The position numbers and the translations under genes are program-made. Of a DNA stretch of 64,000 nucleotides, positions 47,676-56,136 are shown in pieces; within the stretch, counting starts at the first letter, position 1; each line of letters begins with the position of its first letter. A model generated the notes under the pieces. It did not search any database, had not been told where the DNA came from, and saw only the letters and a list, made by a program, of their open reading frames with translations. Source of the stretch: Dechloromonas sp. GTDB taxonomy: Bacteria > Pseudomonadota > Gammaproteobacteria > Burkholderiales > Rhodocyclaceae. The DNA lies in the NCBI GenBank assembly GCA_028687035.1, contig JAQUAX010000001.1:1-64000 (forward strand), given 5' to 3'.

Positions 47676-48566
47676 ATGTCCCGTCAGACTGCCGCCGACT
47701 TCCACCCGGAAGTCCTCAAGCTGTTCGATCAATTCGTGCACGGACTGATCCCCCGGCGCGAATTCCTCAAATCGGCCGCCCGCTACGCGGTCGCCGGCAT
47801 CACCGCCGAAGGCCTGCTCAACGCGCTGAGCCCGCGCTTCGCCGAGGCGCAGCAGGTCAGGCCGGACGACCGGCGCTTGAATGCCCGCCATGTCGATTAC
47901 CCGTCGCCGCAGGGCCACGGCACGGTGCGCGGCTACCTGGTCCAGCCGGTGCAGCCGGCCGGCAAGTTGCCGGCGGTGCTGGTCGTGCATGAGAACCGCG
48001 GCCTCAATCCGCATATCGAGGACATCGCCCGCCGCCTTGCGCTGGACGGCTTCATCGCCTTCGCGCCGGACGGCCTGTCGCCGCTGGGCGGTTATCCGGG
48101 CGACGAGGATCAGGCCCGCGCGCTGTTTCCCAAGCTCGACCAGGCCAAGTCGCGCGAGGATTTCGTCGCCGCGGTCGGCTACCTGCGCAAGCTGCCGGCC
48201 GGCAACGGCAAGGTCGGCGTCGTCGGCTTCTGCTACGGCGGCAGCATCGCCAATTTCCTGGCCAGCCGCCTGCCCGACCTCGATGCCGCGGTGCCGTTCT
48301 ACGGCGCGCAGCCCGACGCCGAGGCCGCAGCGCGGATCCGGGCGCCGCTGCTGATCCATTACGCCGGCGAGGATGCCCGGATCAACGCCGGCTGGCCGAA
48401 ATACGAGGAGGCCCTGAAGGCTGCCGGCGTCCGCTACGAGGCGCACGTCTATCCCGGCGTGCAGCACGGCTTCAACAACGACACCACGCCGCGCTTCGAC
48501 GAGGCGGCAGCTCGCCTGGCCTGGCAGCGCACCGTCGATTTCTTCAAACGCCACCTGCGCGCCTAG
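47676..48566 (+). CDS. Dienelactone hydrolase family protein, Tat-exported
   Basis: The 296-residue alpha/beta hydrolase has a twin-arginine signal near the N-terminus (IPRREFLKSAARYAVAGITA, about 25-44). The catalytic residues are the Cys nucleophile in VGFCYGGSIA, the acid in HYAGEDARI and His in PGVQHGFNN; VVHENRGLNPH is the conserved Glu region. Dienelactone hydrolases open lactone rings in chloroaromatic degradation, but secreted members act on unknown esters or lactones. The next gene, a c'-type cytochrome, follows after 30 nt. Confidence 0.85.
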   Translation: MSRQTAADFHPEVLKLFDQFVHGLIPRREFLKSAARYAVAGITAEGLLNALSPRFAEAQQVRPDDRRLNARHVDYPSPQGHGTVRGYLVQPVQPAGKLPAVLVVHENRGLNPHIEDIARRLALDGFIAFAPDGLSPLGGYPGDEDQARALFPKLDQAKSREDFVAAVGYLRKLPAGNGKVGVVGFCYGGSIANFLASRLPDLDAAVPFYGAQPDAEAAARIRAPLLIHYAGEDARINAGWPKYEEALKAAGVRYEAHVYPGVQHGFNNDTTPRFDEAAARLAWQRTVDFFKRHLRA

Positions 48567-48595
48567 GCGCGCTGTCCACAATCCAAGGAGATTCC

Positions 48596-49084
48596 ATGAA
48601 ACATTCCCTTTCCATGAAACATTCCCTTTCCGTGCTGCTTGCCGCGCTGCTGTTGTCGTCGGCCGGCGGTGCGCTGGCCCAGCAGTCGGCCGCCAAGCCG
48701 GAGCAGTTGATCAAGTGGCGACAGTCGGTCTACCAGGTGCTCGGCTGGAACAGCGCGCGCATCAAGGCCAGCGTCTACGGCCAGTACAACCGCGAGGAGG
48801 TGCTGCGTTCCGCCAACGCGATCGCCGCGCTGGCCAACAGCGGCGTCGGTAGCCTGTTCGTGCCGGGCACCGAGTCCGGCAAGGGCTGGAAGGAGACGGC
48901 GACCCGGCCGGAGTTCTTCCGCAACCCGCAGCGCGTCGTCGAACTGGCCGGCAATTTCAACCGCGAGGCCAACGAACTGGCCCGGGTCGTCGCGACCGGC
49001 GACGAGGCCGCGGTCAAGGCCCAGTTCGGCCGGCTAAGCCAGACCTGCAAGGCCTGCCACGACGATTTCAAGCTGAAGGACTGA
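48596..49084 (+). CDS. Cytochrome c'-type protein
   Basis: The 162-residue periplasmic protein has a signal peptide (VLLAALLLSSAGGALA, cleavage near residue 28). A four-helix body (EQLIKWRQSVYQVLGWNSAR) leads to a C-terminal heme motif CKACHDDFKLKD. This is class II cytochrome c, with a five-coordinate heme that can bind NO. The first 18 bases of the gene are exactly duplicated (MKHSLS twice), which supplies two possible ATGs at 48596 and 48614. The AGGAG spacing favours the first. Confidence 0.88.
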   Translation: MKHSLSMKHSLSVLLAALLLSSAGGALAQQSAAKPEQLIKWRQSVYQVLGWNSARIKASVYGQYNREEVLRSANAIAALANSGVGSLFVPGTESGKGWKETATRPEFFRNPQRVVELAGNFNREANELARVVATGDEAAVKAQFGRLSQTCKACHDDFKLKD

Positions 49085-49111
49085 GTTTTCAGTCCCGTAC
49101 GTTTCCAGTTT

Positions 49112-49135
49112 CGCCTCTCCGCGATTGGGAGGCGG
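49112..49135. repeat. Hairpin repeat, copy 1
   Basis: These 24 bases are identical to 54528-54551. They form a stem of CGCCTC with GAGGCG around TCCGCGATTGG. In this copy the hairpin is followed by a second terminator at 49143. Confidence 0.55.
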
Positions 49136-49142
49136 AGCTCGC

Positions 49143-49177
49143 AGGCCGGCAGGGTTGCTCCCCTGTCGGCCTTTTTC
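49143..49177 (+). terminator. Terminator after the cytochrome c' gene
   Basis: AGGCCGGCAGGG (49143-49154) pairs over 12 bp, with one G-T, to 49161-49172, and is followed by TTTTCC. It also lies at the 3' end of the convergent secreted-protein gene. Confidence 0.75.
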
Positions 49178-49194
49178 CTTTCCTCTCCGCTGCT

Positions 49195-50145
49195 TCAGCG
49201 CCGCCCGGAGCTCGTGGCGACGAAACCGAAACCGCCGTTGTTTTCGGTGCAAATGCGCTCGTCGCGCTCCAGTACCTTGTCCTTGCCGCCAATATTGGCC
49301 AGGCGTGTTTCGAAATGCCAACCATTGGTCTTGTCGTCAGCCGTCCAGCGACGCGCTGGAATGGTGACCGTGAACGGTCGCGTGTAGGTTTCCGGGTCGG
49401 TGATGGTGGCGACGTAGTTGAAGCGCTTGTTGCTGTTGTCGAAGATGAAGCGTTCGACGATGTGGGCGTTCGGACCGTGGAATTCGCCGCTGCGGCCGAA
49501 CAGTGCCTTGCCGTTGTTGTTTCGAACGTCCACGACCAGGGTGTTGCCTTCCCAGCGGCCGCGCGAGTCCCCCATCCACAGCTTGATGTTGTCAGGCAGG
49601 TGCGGCTTGTCGGTCAGCGGGATGATCCGTGTGCCGGAGTTGAACAGGATCACTACATAGCCCGGGAATTGTCTGATCTCATAGCCGTGCCAGTAGAAGG
49701 ACTTGATGACGCCTCCCGGGGCGCAGCGCGCCAGCGGCTCGATGTATTCCGGTTTGATCGGGTTGTTGAAGTAGGTCTGGAATTCCTTGACCTTCTCCGC
49801 CGCCCACGGCTGAAAGGGCACCTGCCCATCGGGTGGATCGCTGACCCGGCTGGGAGCGCGCTCGGAGCGCTGCGTTTTCGGCTTGCGGCCGCTCGGGTCG
49901 TTGATGATGCCACCCTGCGGATCGGTAAAGTTGTTGTGATTGGCGATGGTGTTGGACCAGTGACCCTGGACGTCAGGCTGTCCATCCAGCGTGCGCGGAC
50001 CGGTCCACTTTCCGGAGGCAATGGCCGGGAAGCTATTTTCGCGGGTGATGCTACTACCCCCCTGGCCCTGTTGGGCGAGAGCGCCCTGGGCGACGATGGC
50101 CAGGAGCGCGATGCAAATGGCCTGTTTTCTAAAATTTGTTTTCAT
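49195..50145 (-). CDS. Secreted protein of unknown function (GRWEGNTLVVDV family), copy 1
   Basis: The protein of about 316 residues starts at ATG 50145 with a signal peptide (RKQAICIALLAIVAQGALAQ). The characteristic segment LWMGDSRGRWEGNTLVVDVR lies in the middle, then FIFDNSNKRFNYVATITDPE and YTRPFTVTIPARRW. This beta-rich family is common beside TonB receptors and DUF6152 proteins but has no known activity. It is a divergent paralogue of the next gene upstream (50218-51066) and probably its operon partner. AAAGGAAACC precedes the ATG; an upstream ATG at 50181 adds an unlikely leader. Confidence 0.72.
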   Translation of the reverse strand: MKTNFRKQAICIALLAIVAQGALAQQGQGGSSITRENSFPAIASGKWTGPRTLDGQPDVQGHWSNTIANHNNFTDPQGGIINDPSGRKPKTQRSERAPSRVSDPPDGQVPFQPWAAEKVKEFQTYFNNPIKPEYIEPLARCAPGGVIKSFYWHGYEIRQFPGYVVILFNSGTRIIPLTDKPHLPDNIKLWMGDSRGRWEGNTLVVDVRNNNGKALFGRSGEFHGPNAHIVERFIFDNSNKRFNYVATITDPETYTRPFTVTIPARRWTADDKTNGWHFETRLANIGGKDKVLERDERICTENNGGFGFVATSSGRR

Positions 50146-50217
50146 GGTTTCCTTTTGGAAAATTCGAATTAGATTCTTCAATTCGTCGGCTTCGAAGCGA
50201 TGATTCGAATAGTCGAA

Positions 50218-51066
50218 TCACGATTTCTTAGGCGGGTAATGCTCGTCATAGGGGATGGTGAAACGATAATCCTCGATTAGCTGGAAGTTCTTTTCCCGGC
50301 GACGGTAAAGGATCACGTTGATGGTCCACGGGCGGCTGAATACTTTCGGATCTTCGATCGTGGCTGAATAATCGATCGTGTTCGGGTCGATGAATTTCCA
50401 GCGTTCGATCACGTGCAGCGCCGTGCTGTGATGATTCCCGGCGCGGTCCAGCCAGGTTTCGTCGTTGAAGTCCACGACGTCGACGAGCAGCGTGTCGCCT
50501 TCCCATTTGCCGCGCGAGTCGCCCAGCCAGTATTCCTTCGGGTCGCCGTCCGGATGGCGGGAGTTGTTGGTCCAGATGGTACGAACGGCGTGTCCGAACT
50601 GCGGCACGATGGTGATGTCTTCCTTGCGCTGGAAAATCTGGAAGGGCGCAGGGTAATAAGCTAGGCGTGGTACGCCGGGTGTCCAGCCCTTGATCGTCGG
50701 ATCCAGTGTGTCGCGCTGCGCGAAATTACGCTTCCTCTTTTCCAGGGCATCGGGCAGATAGGGAATCACGTTGCCTTCGACGACGCCGGGTCCTGGGGGG
50801 GCGTCGCTGCGATTGCCATGCGGCTCGAGGTCGTAGTCGGCCTCGCTGAGGGTTTGCCAGATACCGGAGAAGTCGGGTTTGCCATTCAAACGAGGGATCT
50901 TGCCTGCGCTTGCCGTAGCTGCGACGGCTTGGGCCGGTCCGGCTGCGCTCAAGGCAGGGATGGAGGCGATGCCGAGCAGTGAGCGCAGGGCGCGGCGGCG
51001 GGACGGAGCCGGCTCGTCTTGCGCGGGCGTCTGGCCCAACTCCCGGGGATGCTTGTATTCACTCAA
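50218..51066 (-). CDS. Secreted protein of unknown function (GKWEGDTLLVDV family), copy 2, Tat signal
   Basis: The protein of about 282 residues starts, I propose, at the TTG at 51066 preceded by GGAG. It gives a twin-arginine signal (SRRRALRSLLGIASIPALSA) and a mature part beginning IPRLNGKPDFSGIWQTLSEA. The core YWLGDSRGKWEGDTLLVDVV matches copy 1. An ATG at 51228 is also in frame but has no ribosome-binding site. The gene is first in a minus-strand pair behind a consensus-like sigma-54 promoter at 51190-51176. A broken third copy lies at 55280-55875. Confidence 0.7.
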   Translation of the reverse strand: MSEYKHPRELGQTPAQDEPAPSRRRALRSLLGIASIPALSAAGPAQAVAATASAGKIPRLNGKPDFSGIWQTLSEADYDLEPHGNRSDAPPGPGVVEGNVIPYLPDALEKRKRNFAQRDTLDPTIKGWTPGVPRLAYYPAPFQIFQRKEDITIVPQFGHAVRTIWTNNSRHPDGDPKEYWLGDSRGKWEGDTLLVDVVDFNDETWLDRAGNHHSTALHVIERWKFIDPNTIDYSATIEDPKVFSRPWTINVILYRRREKNFQLIEDYRFTIPYDEHYPPKKS

Positions 51067-51175
51067 AATATTCTCCGAAGTCAATGTAGAAAAAAATGGA
51101 GGCGTTCGGGCAACCTGTTGCCAGGCGTTTCGGCAGCCGCTTCGCCAGGGAACGGAACGTGCCGCCAGGTTCATG

Positions 51176-51190
51176 GCAATGCCCGTGCCA
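51176..51190 (-). promoter_or_regulatory. Sigma-54-type promoter for the secreted-protein pair
   Basis: On the minus strand the sequence is TGGCACGGGCATTGC, an exact match to the TGGCACG-N4-TTGC consensus with GG and GC ten bases apart. The start would be near 51164, about 98 nt before the proposed TTG start at 51066. An enhancer-binding activator would be needed; none is encoded in the window. Confidence 0.6.
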
Positions 51191-51552
51191 GATCGGGGGT
51201 GGCTTTCAGAAATCTCTTCTTTAGCCATTTAAGTTTATGTTTTGACGATGGTTTCCAGGATTCTTCCCGGCGCCGTCGGGCATCTTCGCCGGGGCAGGCA
51301 GGTACGGTCCCTGTCTTGGACGCAGCAGTTTGCGAGTTTTCTGTTGTTTGCCGTACAGCTCCGTTAGGCAAACTCACATGACAGGCGAGGTAGCAGTCGG
51401 GGTTCAGTGTTGGGCTAGCAACAGGCTGTTGCCGGGGTTGCTATTTTTCGGACAGTCGTTGCGCCCAATCCGGGATGAGCTGGGGCCCCAGGGATTCTCT
51501 CAAGTAATTGATTTTATGTTTTTTTGTTCTTTTTTTTGGGCTGGATTCGAAC

Positions 51553-51570
51553 TTGGCACATGAATCGCAA
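51553..51570 (+). promoter_or_regulatory. Sigma-54-type promoter for the TonB receptor
   Basis: TTGGCACATGAATCGCAA has the -24 GG at 51555-51556 and the -12 GC at 51567-51568 with ten bases between. The start would be near 51580, about 30 nt before the ATG at 51611. The rest of the gap 51229-51552 shows a T-rich stretch (51515-51540) and nothing else I can name. Confidence 0.5.
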
Positions 51571-51610
51571 TGCCTGTTCCTCCTAAAATCAATTACGGGG
51601 ATCCCGATAG

Positions 51611-54391
51611 ATGAATCACCAAACAAAATCCGCTGGGCGACGAAAAGCTGCCGGTGGCCTGCCTGCTTTCAATTTGCGCCCATTGGCGGTTGCCGTCATT
51701 ACCTGCCTTGAATTGGGGGCAATTTCGCCGCTATGGGCCGCGGAGCAGCCAAGCCTGAATGAATTGCAGGCCGAAATCGCCCGTCTGAAGGCTGCATTGC
51801 AAAAGAGCGAGCAGCAATTCGCCGAGCGCAATGGCGGGTCGGCGCCGATCGTTGCCGATGCTGCACCGGCCGCCTCCGAGGATGCTTCGAATCCGGCTCA
51901 ACTCGAGACCGTGGTTGTGCGTCGTCAATCCGTGGTCGAGAAACTGCAGAAGGATACGCGCTCGATTTCCGCCGTCAGCGGGGAGGATCTGGAACGTCTC
52001 GGTGCAACCAACATTACCGAAGTCCTGCGCCGCGTCGGAAACGTGCAGTTCAATTACGGCAATCCGCGTACCGGCAGCCTGACCATGCGTGGCATTACCA
52101 CAGGCTCCAGCGACCAGATCGATCCGTCTGTCGGGGCGGTTCTGGATGGCGTCAGTCTCGGCTATACGCCTTTGGTCAACGGCTATCCCTTTGTCGATAT
52201 CGATACGGTGGAAGTGCGGCGCGGGCCGCAGGGATCGCAAGGTGGCAAGCAGGCCAGTGTTGGCCAGATTGCCTTTTCGACCAAGGCGCCGCGCTTCACT
52301 CCGGAGGCCGAAGTGTCGATCACGGCCGGGGAATGGAACACCCTGAACACCACTGCCATTGCCGGTGGTCCGATTGTCGACGGCGTGCTCGCCTGGCGGG
52401 GAACTTTCCGCCGTGAGCAATCCGACGGCCCCTGGAAGAACCAATTTCCGGACCTGAAGGGACGCAGTTCCTACCAGAATGTGGACCGTAACTTCGGCCG
52501 CCTGCAGTTCCTGCTGACGCCGACGGAGGATTTCAGCGCCAAACTGAGCATCGAGCATCAACCCAATGGGGCGGAATTCGTCAACGGCCTGTCGTATCGG
52601 CATCCGGAGCCAGCCAAGTACAGTGATGGCGTGGCCCGTCCTGCCAATCTGGTCGATCAGGCATACAAGAAATATCAGCGCTCCTGGTTCACCAACAGTC
52701 CGACGACCTGGAATCCGGCGACCGACTATTACGGAATCCCGGTGGCCCTGGACAACAATGGCGCAATCATCACCGGTTCGCGCGGCGAGACCCTCAATCT
52801 GGAGTGGAATATTGCCGGCCACACGCTGCAGTCGATTACCGGCCATCGCAGTCACTGGTTCAGTGCAGCCAATGACGAGGGTTCGCCCTACGACATTACT
52901 AAGAGCGGCGGCTACATCACCGATTACTCGCAGGTCAGTCAGGAGTTCAAGCTGCTTTCCGAAAGAGGCGGTTCCGTGGACTATCTGGCCGGGCTCTTTT
53001 TCATGAGTACCGACAACGACTCGCTAACCCGGACACGCTATGGCAACGATGCGGGCGCGTATCAGGCCGGCAATGCTCCTTATGCCAATCTGGTCGCCAG
53101 CGGGACGGGGCAGGCCATGTTGCGCGATTCGTTGAACCTGGCCTACCGGGGTACCGACACCCTGGTGAAGAACCGGAGCATCGGGGTTTACGGGAAAGCG
53201 GACTGGCACCTGAGCGAACCGCTGACCCTCTCTACCGGTTATCGCATCACGCAGGAGAACCGCAGGACCCAGCAGGAGCTTGCCTTGATGGATGCGGGGG
53301 TGGGGGCTGACTTCACGACGGCCTTCGGGACGGCCGCGACTCCGACGCTGCTGCCCGGGGATGTACCCGCCGGCGATATCGGGGCAGCTAACCGGCTGGC
53401 GGAACGTTATTTCGGCGCAGGCAGCACCTTTGCCGGATTGAGTGGTGCGCAAAGGACCCAGTTGCTGCAGGCCGCCGCCATCCGCAACGGCACGCTGCAG
53501 CCGGCAAATTTCTATGGCTTCAAATCGGCACCGACTTGGTCGGGCAACATCCGTTCCTGGGATGGAACCCTGACTCACAAGTTCGACGACAGCCTGTCCG
53601 TGTTCGGTTCGCTGCAGTACGGCGAGAAGGGCGGCATGGCGCAGATCGCCTCCAACGGTTCCACCGCGTCGGTCGACAAGGAGAGCACCAGGCTTTTCGA
53701 AGTCGGTTTCCGTGCCTCGTCGCCGGCCAAGGACCTGTTCGTCAATGCAAACCTCTTCCTGAGCGACATCAAGGATTTCCAGACCACCGTCTATGAGTAC
53801 GACTCGGTGCTAACGGCTCAGAACGTCGCCGGGGGGAATTGCTCCGGTGCCGATTGCACGGCCTACTCGGCACGTGTCGGAAATCTGCCCGGCGTGCGTG
53901 TCAAGGGGCTGGAAATCGATGCCGCCTACAGCGGGCTGAAGAACTTCAACCTGCGCGCAGCGCTGGCCTACAACGATGCCCGCTACTCGAAGGATACCTA
54001 TCTGCCTTTCGTCAACGAGCGCAATCCGGAGGGCTTGCCTTCCTCGGCACGTTACTACAACGCCAAGGGCGAGGTGCTGAACAACGCGCCGAAGTTCTCC
54101 GCCAAGCTCGGCGTGGATTACCGCGTTCCGGTCTTCTCGAACAAGGTTTTCTACGCCACCGGGAACTACACCTATTACACGAAACAGCAGACCAGCCCTT
54201 CGGCTTACGACCAATTGCCGGCGTACGGCATTCTCGATCTGGGGATCGGCCTGAGTCGTCAGGATGGCCTGTTCGACGTCAGCCTGGTGGCCAAGAACGC
54301 GCTCAACGAGGACGCTCACGTCGCGGGCTGGAGCAGTTACACGCCCCGCCTGCCACGCTGGATCGGCCTGACCTTCAACCACAAGATATAA
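51611..54391 (+). CDS. TonB-dependent receptor with N-terminal coiled coil
   Basis: The 926-residue outer-membrane protein has a long signal region (about 1-43, ISPLWAAEQPS at the end). A predicted coiled coil follows (LNELQAEIARLKAALQKSEQ, about 48-67), then a TonB-box-like QLETVVVRRQ, a plug (ISAVSGEDLERLGATNITEV) and a large barrel ending PRWIGLTFNHKI. The coiled coil is unusual and could serve partner binding or trimer contacts in the periplasm. Ligand unknown; it is transcribed from a sigma-54-type promoter, divergent from the two secreted-protein genes. Confidence 0.87.
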   Translation: MNHQTKSAGRRKAAGGLPAFNLRPLAVAVITCLELGAISPLWAAEQPSLNELQAEIARLKAALQKSEQQFAERNGGSAPIVADAAPAASEDASNPAQLETVVVRRQSVVEKLQKDTRSISAVSGEDLERLGATNITEVLRRVGNVQFNYGNPRTGSLTMRGITTGSSDQIDPSVGAVLDGVSLGYTPLVNGYPFVDIDTVEVRRGPQGSQGGKQASVGQIAFSTKAPRFTPEAEVSITAGEWNTLNTTAIAGGPIVDGVLAWRGTFRREQSDGPWKNQFPDLKGRSSYQNVDRNFGRLQFLLTPTEDFSAKLSIEHQPNGAEFVNGLSYRHPEPAKYSDGVARPANLVDQAYKKYQRSWFTNSPTTWNPATDYYGIPVALDNNGAIITGSRGETLNLEWNIAGHTLQSITGHRSHWFSAANDEGSPYDITKSGGYITDYSQVSQEFKLLSERGGSVDYLAGLFFMSTDNDSLTRTRYGNDAGAYQAGNAPYANLVASGTGQAMLRDSLNLAYRGTDTLVKNRSIGVYGKADWHLSEPLTLSTGYRITQENRRTQQELALMDAGVGADFTTAFGTAATPTLLPGDVPAGDIGAANRLAERYFGAGSTFAGLSGAQRTQLLQAAAIRNGTLQPANFYGFKSAPTWSGNIRSWDGTLTHKFDDSLSVFGSLQYGEKGGMAQIASNGSTASVDKESTRLFEVGFRASSPAKDLFVNANLFLSDIKDFQTTVYEYDSVLTAQNVAGGNCSGADCTAYSARVGNLPGVRVKGLEIDAAYSGLKNFNLRAALAYNDARYSKDTYLPFVNERNPEGLPSSARYYNAKGEVLNNAPKFSAKLGVDYRVPVFSNKVFYATGNYTYYTKQQTSPSAYDQLPAYGILDLGIGLSRQDGLFDVSLVAKNALNEDAHVAGWSSYTPRLPRWIGLTFNHKI

Positions 54392-54523
54392 GCCTGACGG
54401 CTTAGCCAAGGTTCTGGCGCAGTGGCCCGCGATCAGGGCCGGGTTCTCCAGGCTGGGCCGGATGGCCGGGTCCTCCACGACGATTTCGGGCTCAAGGACC
54501 AAGTCCCGGCCAGGGGCTTGCTG

Positions 54524-54561
54524 GCCCCGCCTCTCCGCGATTGGGAGGCGGGGCTTTTTTT
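54524..54561 (+). terminator. Terminator after the TonB receptor, containing hairpin repeat copy 2
   Basis: GCCCCGCCTC (54524-54533) pairs with GAGGCGGGGC (54545-54554) and is followed by seven T. Positions 54528-54551 are identical to 49112-49135. The remaining part of the gap, 54562-54743, has nothing I can identify. Confidence 0.75.
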
Positions 54562-54743
54562 CGTCGGCTGCTCCAATTCCAGCAATCTCCAGTGCCGGCT
54601 GCTGCGCCGGCATCAGCCGCGGCGCTGGGGCGGCCGGCGGTTTTCCGGCCGGAGCCGCGGTCAACCGCGAAATTTCTGAAAAAAACGTTTTTATTCATTG
54701 GTTTGAATTTTTCTTTCCGGGAGCAGCCGGGAAACGCCTTCGA

Positions 54744-54758
54744 TGGCATGTGGTTTGC
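54744..54758 (+). promoter_or_regulatory. Sigma-54-type promoter for the DUF6152 gene
   Basis: TGGCATGTGGTTTGC differs from TGGCACG-N4-TTGC by one base and keeps the ten-base GG-GC spacing. The start would be near 54770, about 73 nt before the ATG at 54843. Confidence 0.55.
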
Positions 54759-54842
54759 CTGATAGGGACAGTCCGCGGCATCGACCCAGGCCGATTCCGG
54801 CGGCAAATTTTGACCAATCAAACATCGACACGGAGGTAAATC

Positions 54843-55247
54843 ATGAAAAAACAACTAGGCGTTCTCGCCGTGCTGGCCGGCAGCCTGTTCGCATCGAGCC
54901 CGATGGTCCAGGCGCACCACGCGTTCGCGGCCGAATTCGACGGCGACCAGCCGGTCGAGATCAAGGGTGTGGTCACCAAGGGAAAGTGGGTCAATCCGCA
55001 CAGCTGGCTGTATGTCGACGTCAAGGATAACGGCGGTGCGGTGACCAACTGGGGTTTCGAGTTCGGCTCGCCGTACAGCCTGCAGGAGAAAGGCCTGACC
55101 CGCGACGTGCTGCAGCCGGGCGCCGAAGTGACGATCAAGGGCTTCCGTTCGAAGAGCGGCAAGCCGTACGCGTACGCGGTGACGGTGACGCTTGCCGACG
55201 GCCGCGTGTTCAAGACCGGCGGCGCCCAGGATGCCCCGGGCGGCTGA
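54843..55247 (+). CDS. DUF6152 family periplasmic protein
   Basis: The 134-residue protein has a signal peptide (KQLGVLAVLAGSLFASSPMV, cleavage near VQA-HHAFAAEFD). The mature N-terminus HHAFAAEFDGDQPVEIKGVV and the later WVNPHSWLYVDVKDNGG match DUF6152, a small beta-barrel-like fold. Histidines at the mature N-terminus could bind metal. Function unknown. It accompanies the secreted-protein family members here and has its own sigma-54-type promoter. The start ATG at 54843 follows CGGAGGTAAATC. Confidence 0.8.
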   Translation: MKKQLGVLAVLAGSLFASSPMVQAHHAFAAEFDGDQPVEIKGVVTKGKWVNPHSWLYVDVKDNGGAVTNWGFEFGSPYSLQEKGLTRDVLQPGAEVTIKGFRSKSGKPYAYAVTVTLADGRVFKTGGAQDAPGG

Positions 55248-55279
55248 TCCCTGTCGGCCAATCTTTTCCATACATTTTT

Positions 55280-55875
55280 CCGGAGATCATTCGATCCATC
55301 CTCGAGGCCGAGCACGGCCTCCTATCAGGGCTCGGGGCGACCTGGGCCGCCCGTCTGCAATCGGCGGCGACCGGCTTGGCGCTGGTCGTCGGCCTGTCCG
55401 CGCTGCCGGTGCGGAGCGGCGGCGAGGCCGCCGCCGCGAGGAAGGCCGTGATTCCCCGGCTGGCCAACGGCAAGCCGGGTTTTTCCGGCATCTGACAGAC
55501 GACCAGCGCCGCCGACTACGAACTCGAGCCGCATTCGGCCCGCCGTGACGGGGCGTCGCCGGTACTGCCGGGGCCAGGCGTCGTTGAGGGCGGGCAGATT
55601 CCCTATCTGCCCCAGGCGCTGGAGCAGAAGCGCAGGAACTTCGCCGAGCGGCAGATCGCCGATCCCCGCCACAAGTGCTACACGCTGGTCGTCGAGGTGC
55701 GCAACGTCAACGGCAAGGCCCGCTTCGGGCGGACCGGCGAATTCTTCAGCGAAAACGCGAAGATCACCGAGCGCTACGTGTTCGACAATGATCGCCAGAA
55801 GTTCCTGTACCACGCGACCTACGACGATCCGACGATGTTCACGCGCCCCTTCACGGTCACCATTCCGCTTCGCCG
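55280..55875 (+). pseudogene. Broken third copy of the secreted GRWEGNTLVVDV-family gene
   Basis: One frame reads VIPRLANGKPGFSGI, then a TGA at 55493-55495 where the intact paralogue has Trp, then QTTSAADYELEPHSARRDGA and a segment ending IPYLPQALEQKRRNFAERQ. Near 55675 it jumps from the DPRHKCYT region straight to LVVEVRNVNGKARFGRTGEF. About 100 codons that the 50218-51066 copy has are thus missing. It continues to FTRPFTVTIPLRR. No start codon is evident. The stop and deletion make it a pseudogene. Confidence 0.75.
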
Positions 55876-56136
55876 CGTCTCGGCGACCGCGCGGCCTGGG
55901 AGCCGCGTGCGGCGCGGGGCATGGACGAGCTGGTGCCGTCGGCGATGAACGGGGTCGGGAAAATGCCGCGGATGGGCGCCAATCCGGCGCTCAGCGACGG
56001 CGAACTGGCCGGCGCCGTGCGTTACCTGCTGGCGGTGGCCGGTTTCCCCCAGGCCGAGCCTTCGCCGGAAGCGCTGCGGCGCTGGCGGGAGACCGCCGAC
56101 CGGCGCCGCGCCGAACGCAGTTCGGCTGTTCCCTAG
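55876..56136 (+). pseudogene. C-terminal remnant of a c-type cytochrome
   Basis: From 55876, in a different frame from the preceding pseudogene, the DNA reads RLGDRAAWEPRAARGMDELV, then GVGKMPRMGANPALSDGELA and a tail ending ERSSAVP. This is the methionine-ligand half of a cytochrome c5-like domain. The heme-binding CxxCH half is missing. It has been fused by deletion to the end of the secreted-protein pseudogene and cannot bind heme. Confidence 0.65.

Noticed and set aside
51110..51123. TGGCAACAGGTTGC on the minus strand as a second sigma-54 promoter
   Set aside because: The GG-GC spacing is nine bases rather than ten; the exact-spacing site at 51190-51176 is better.
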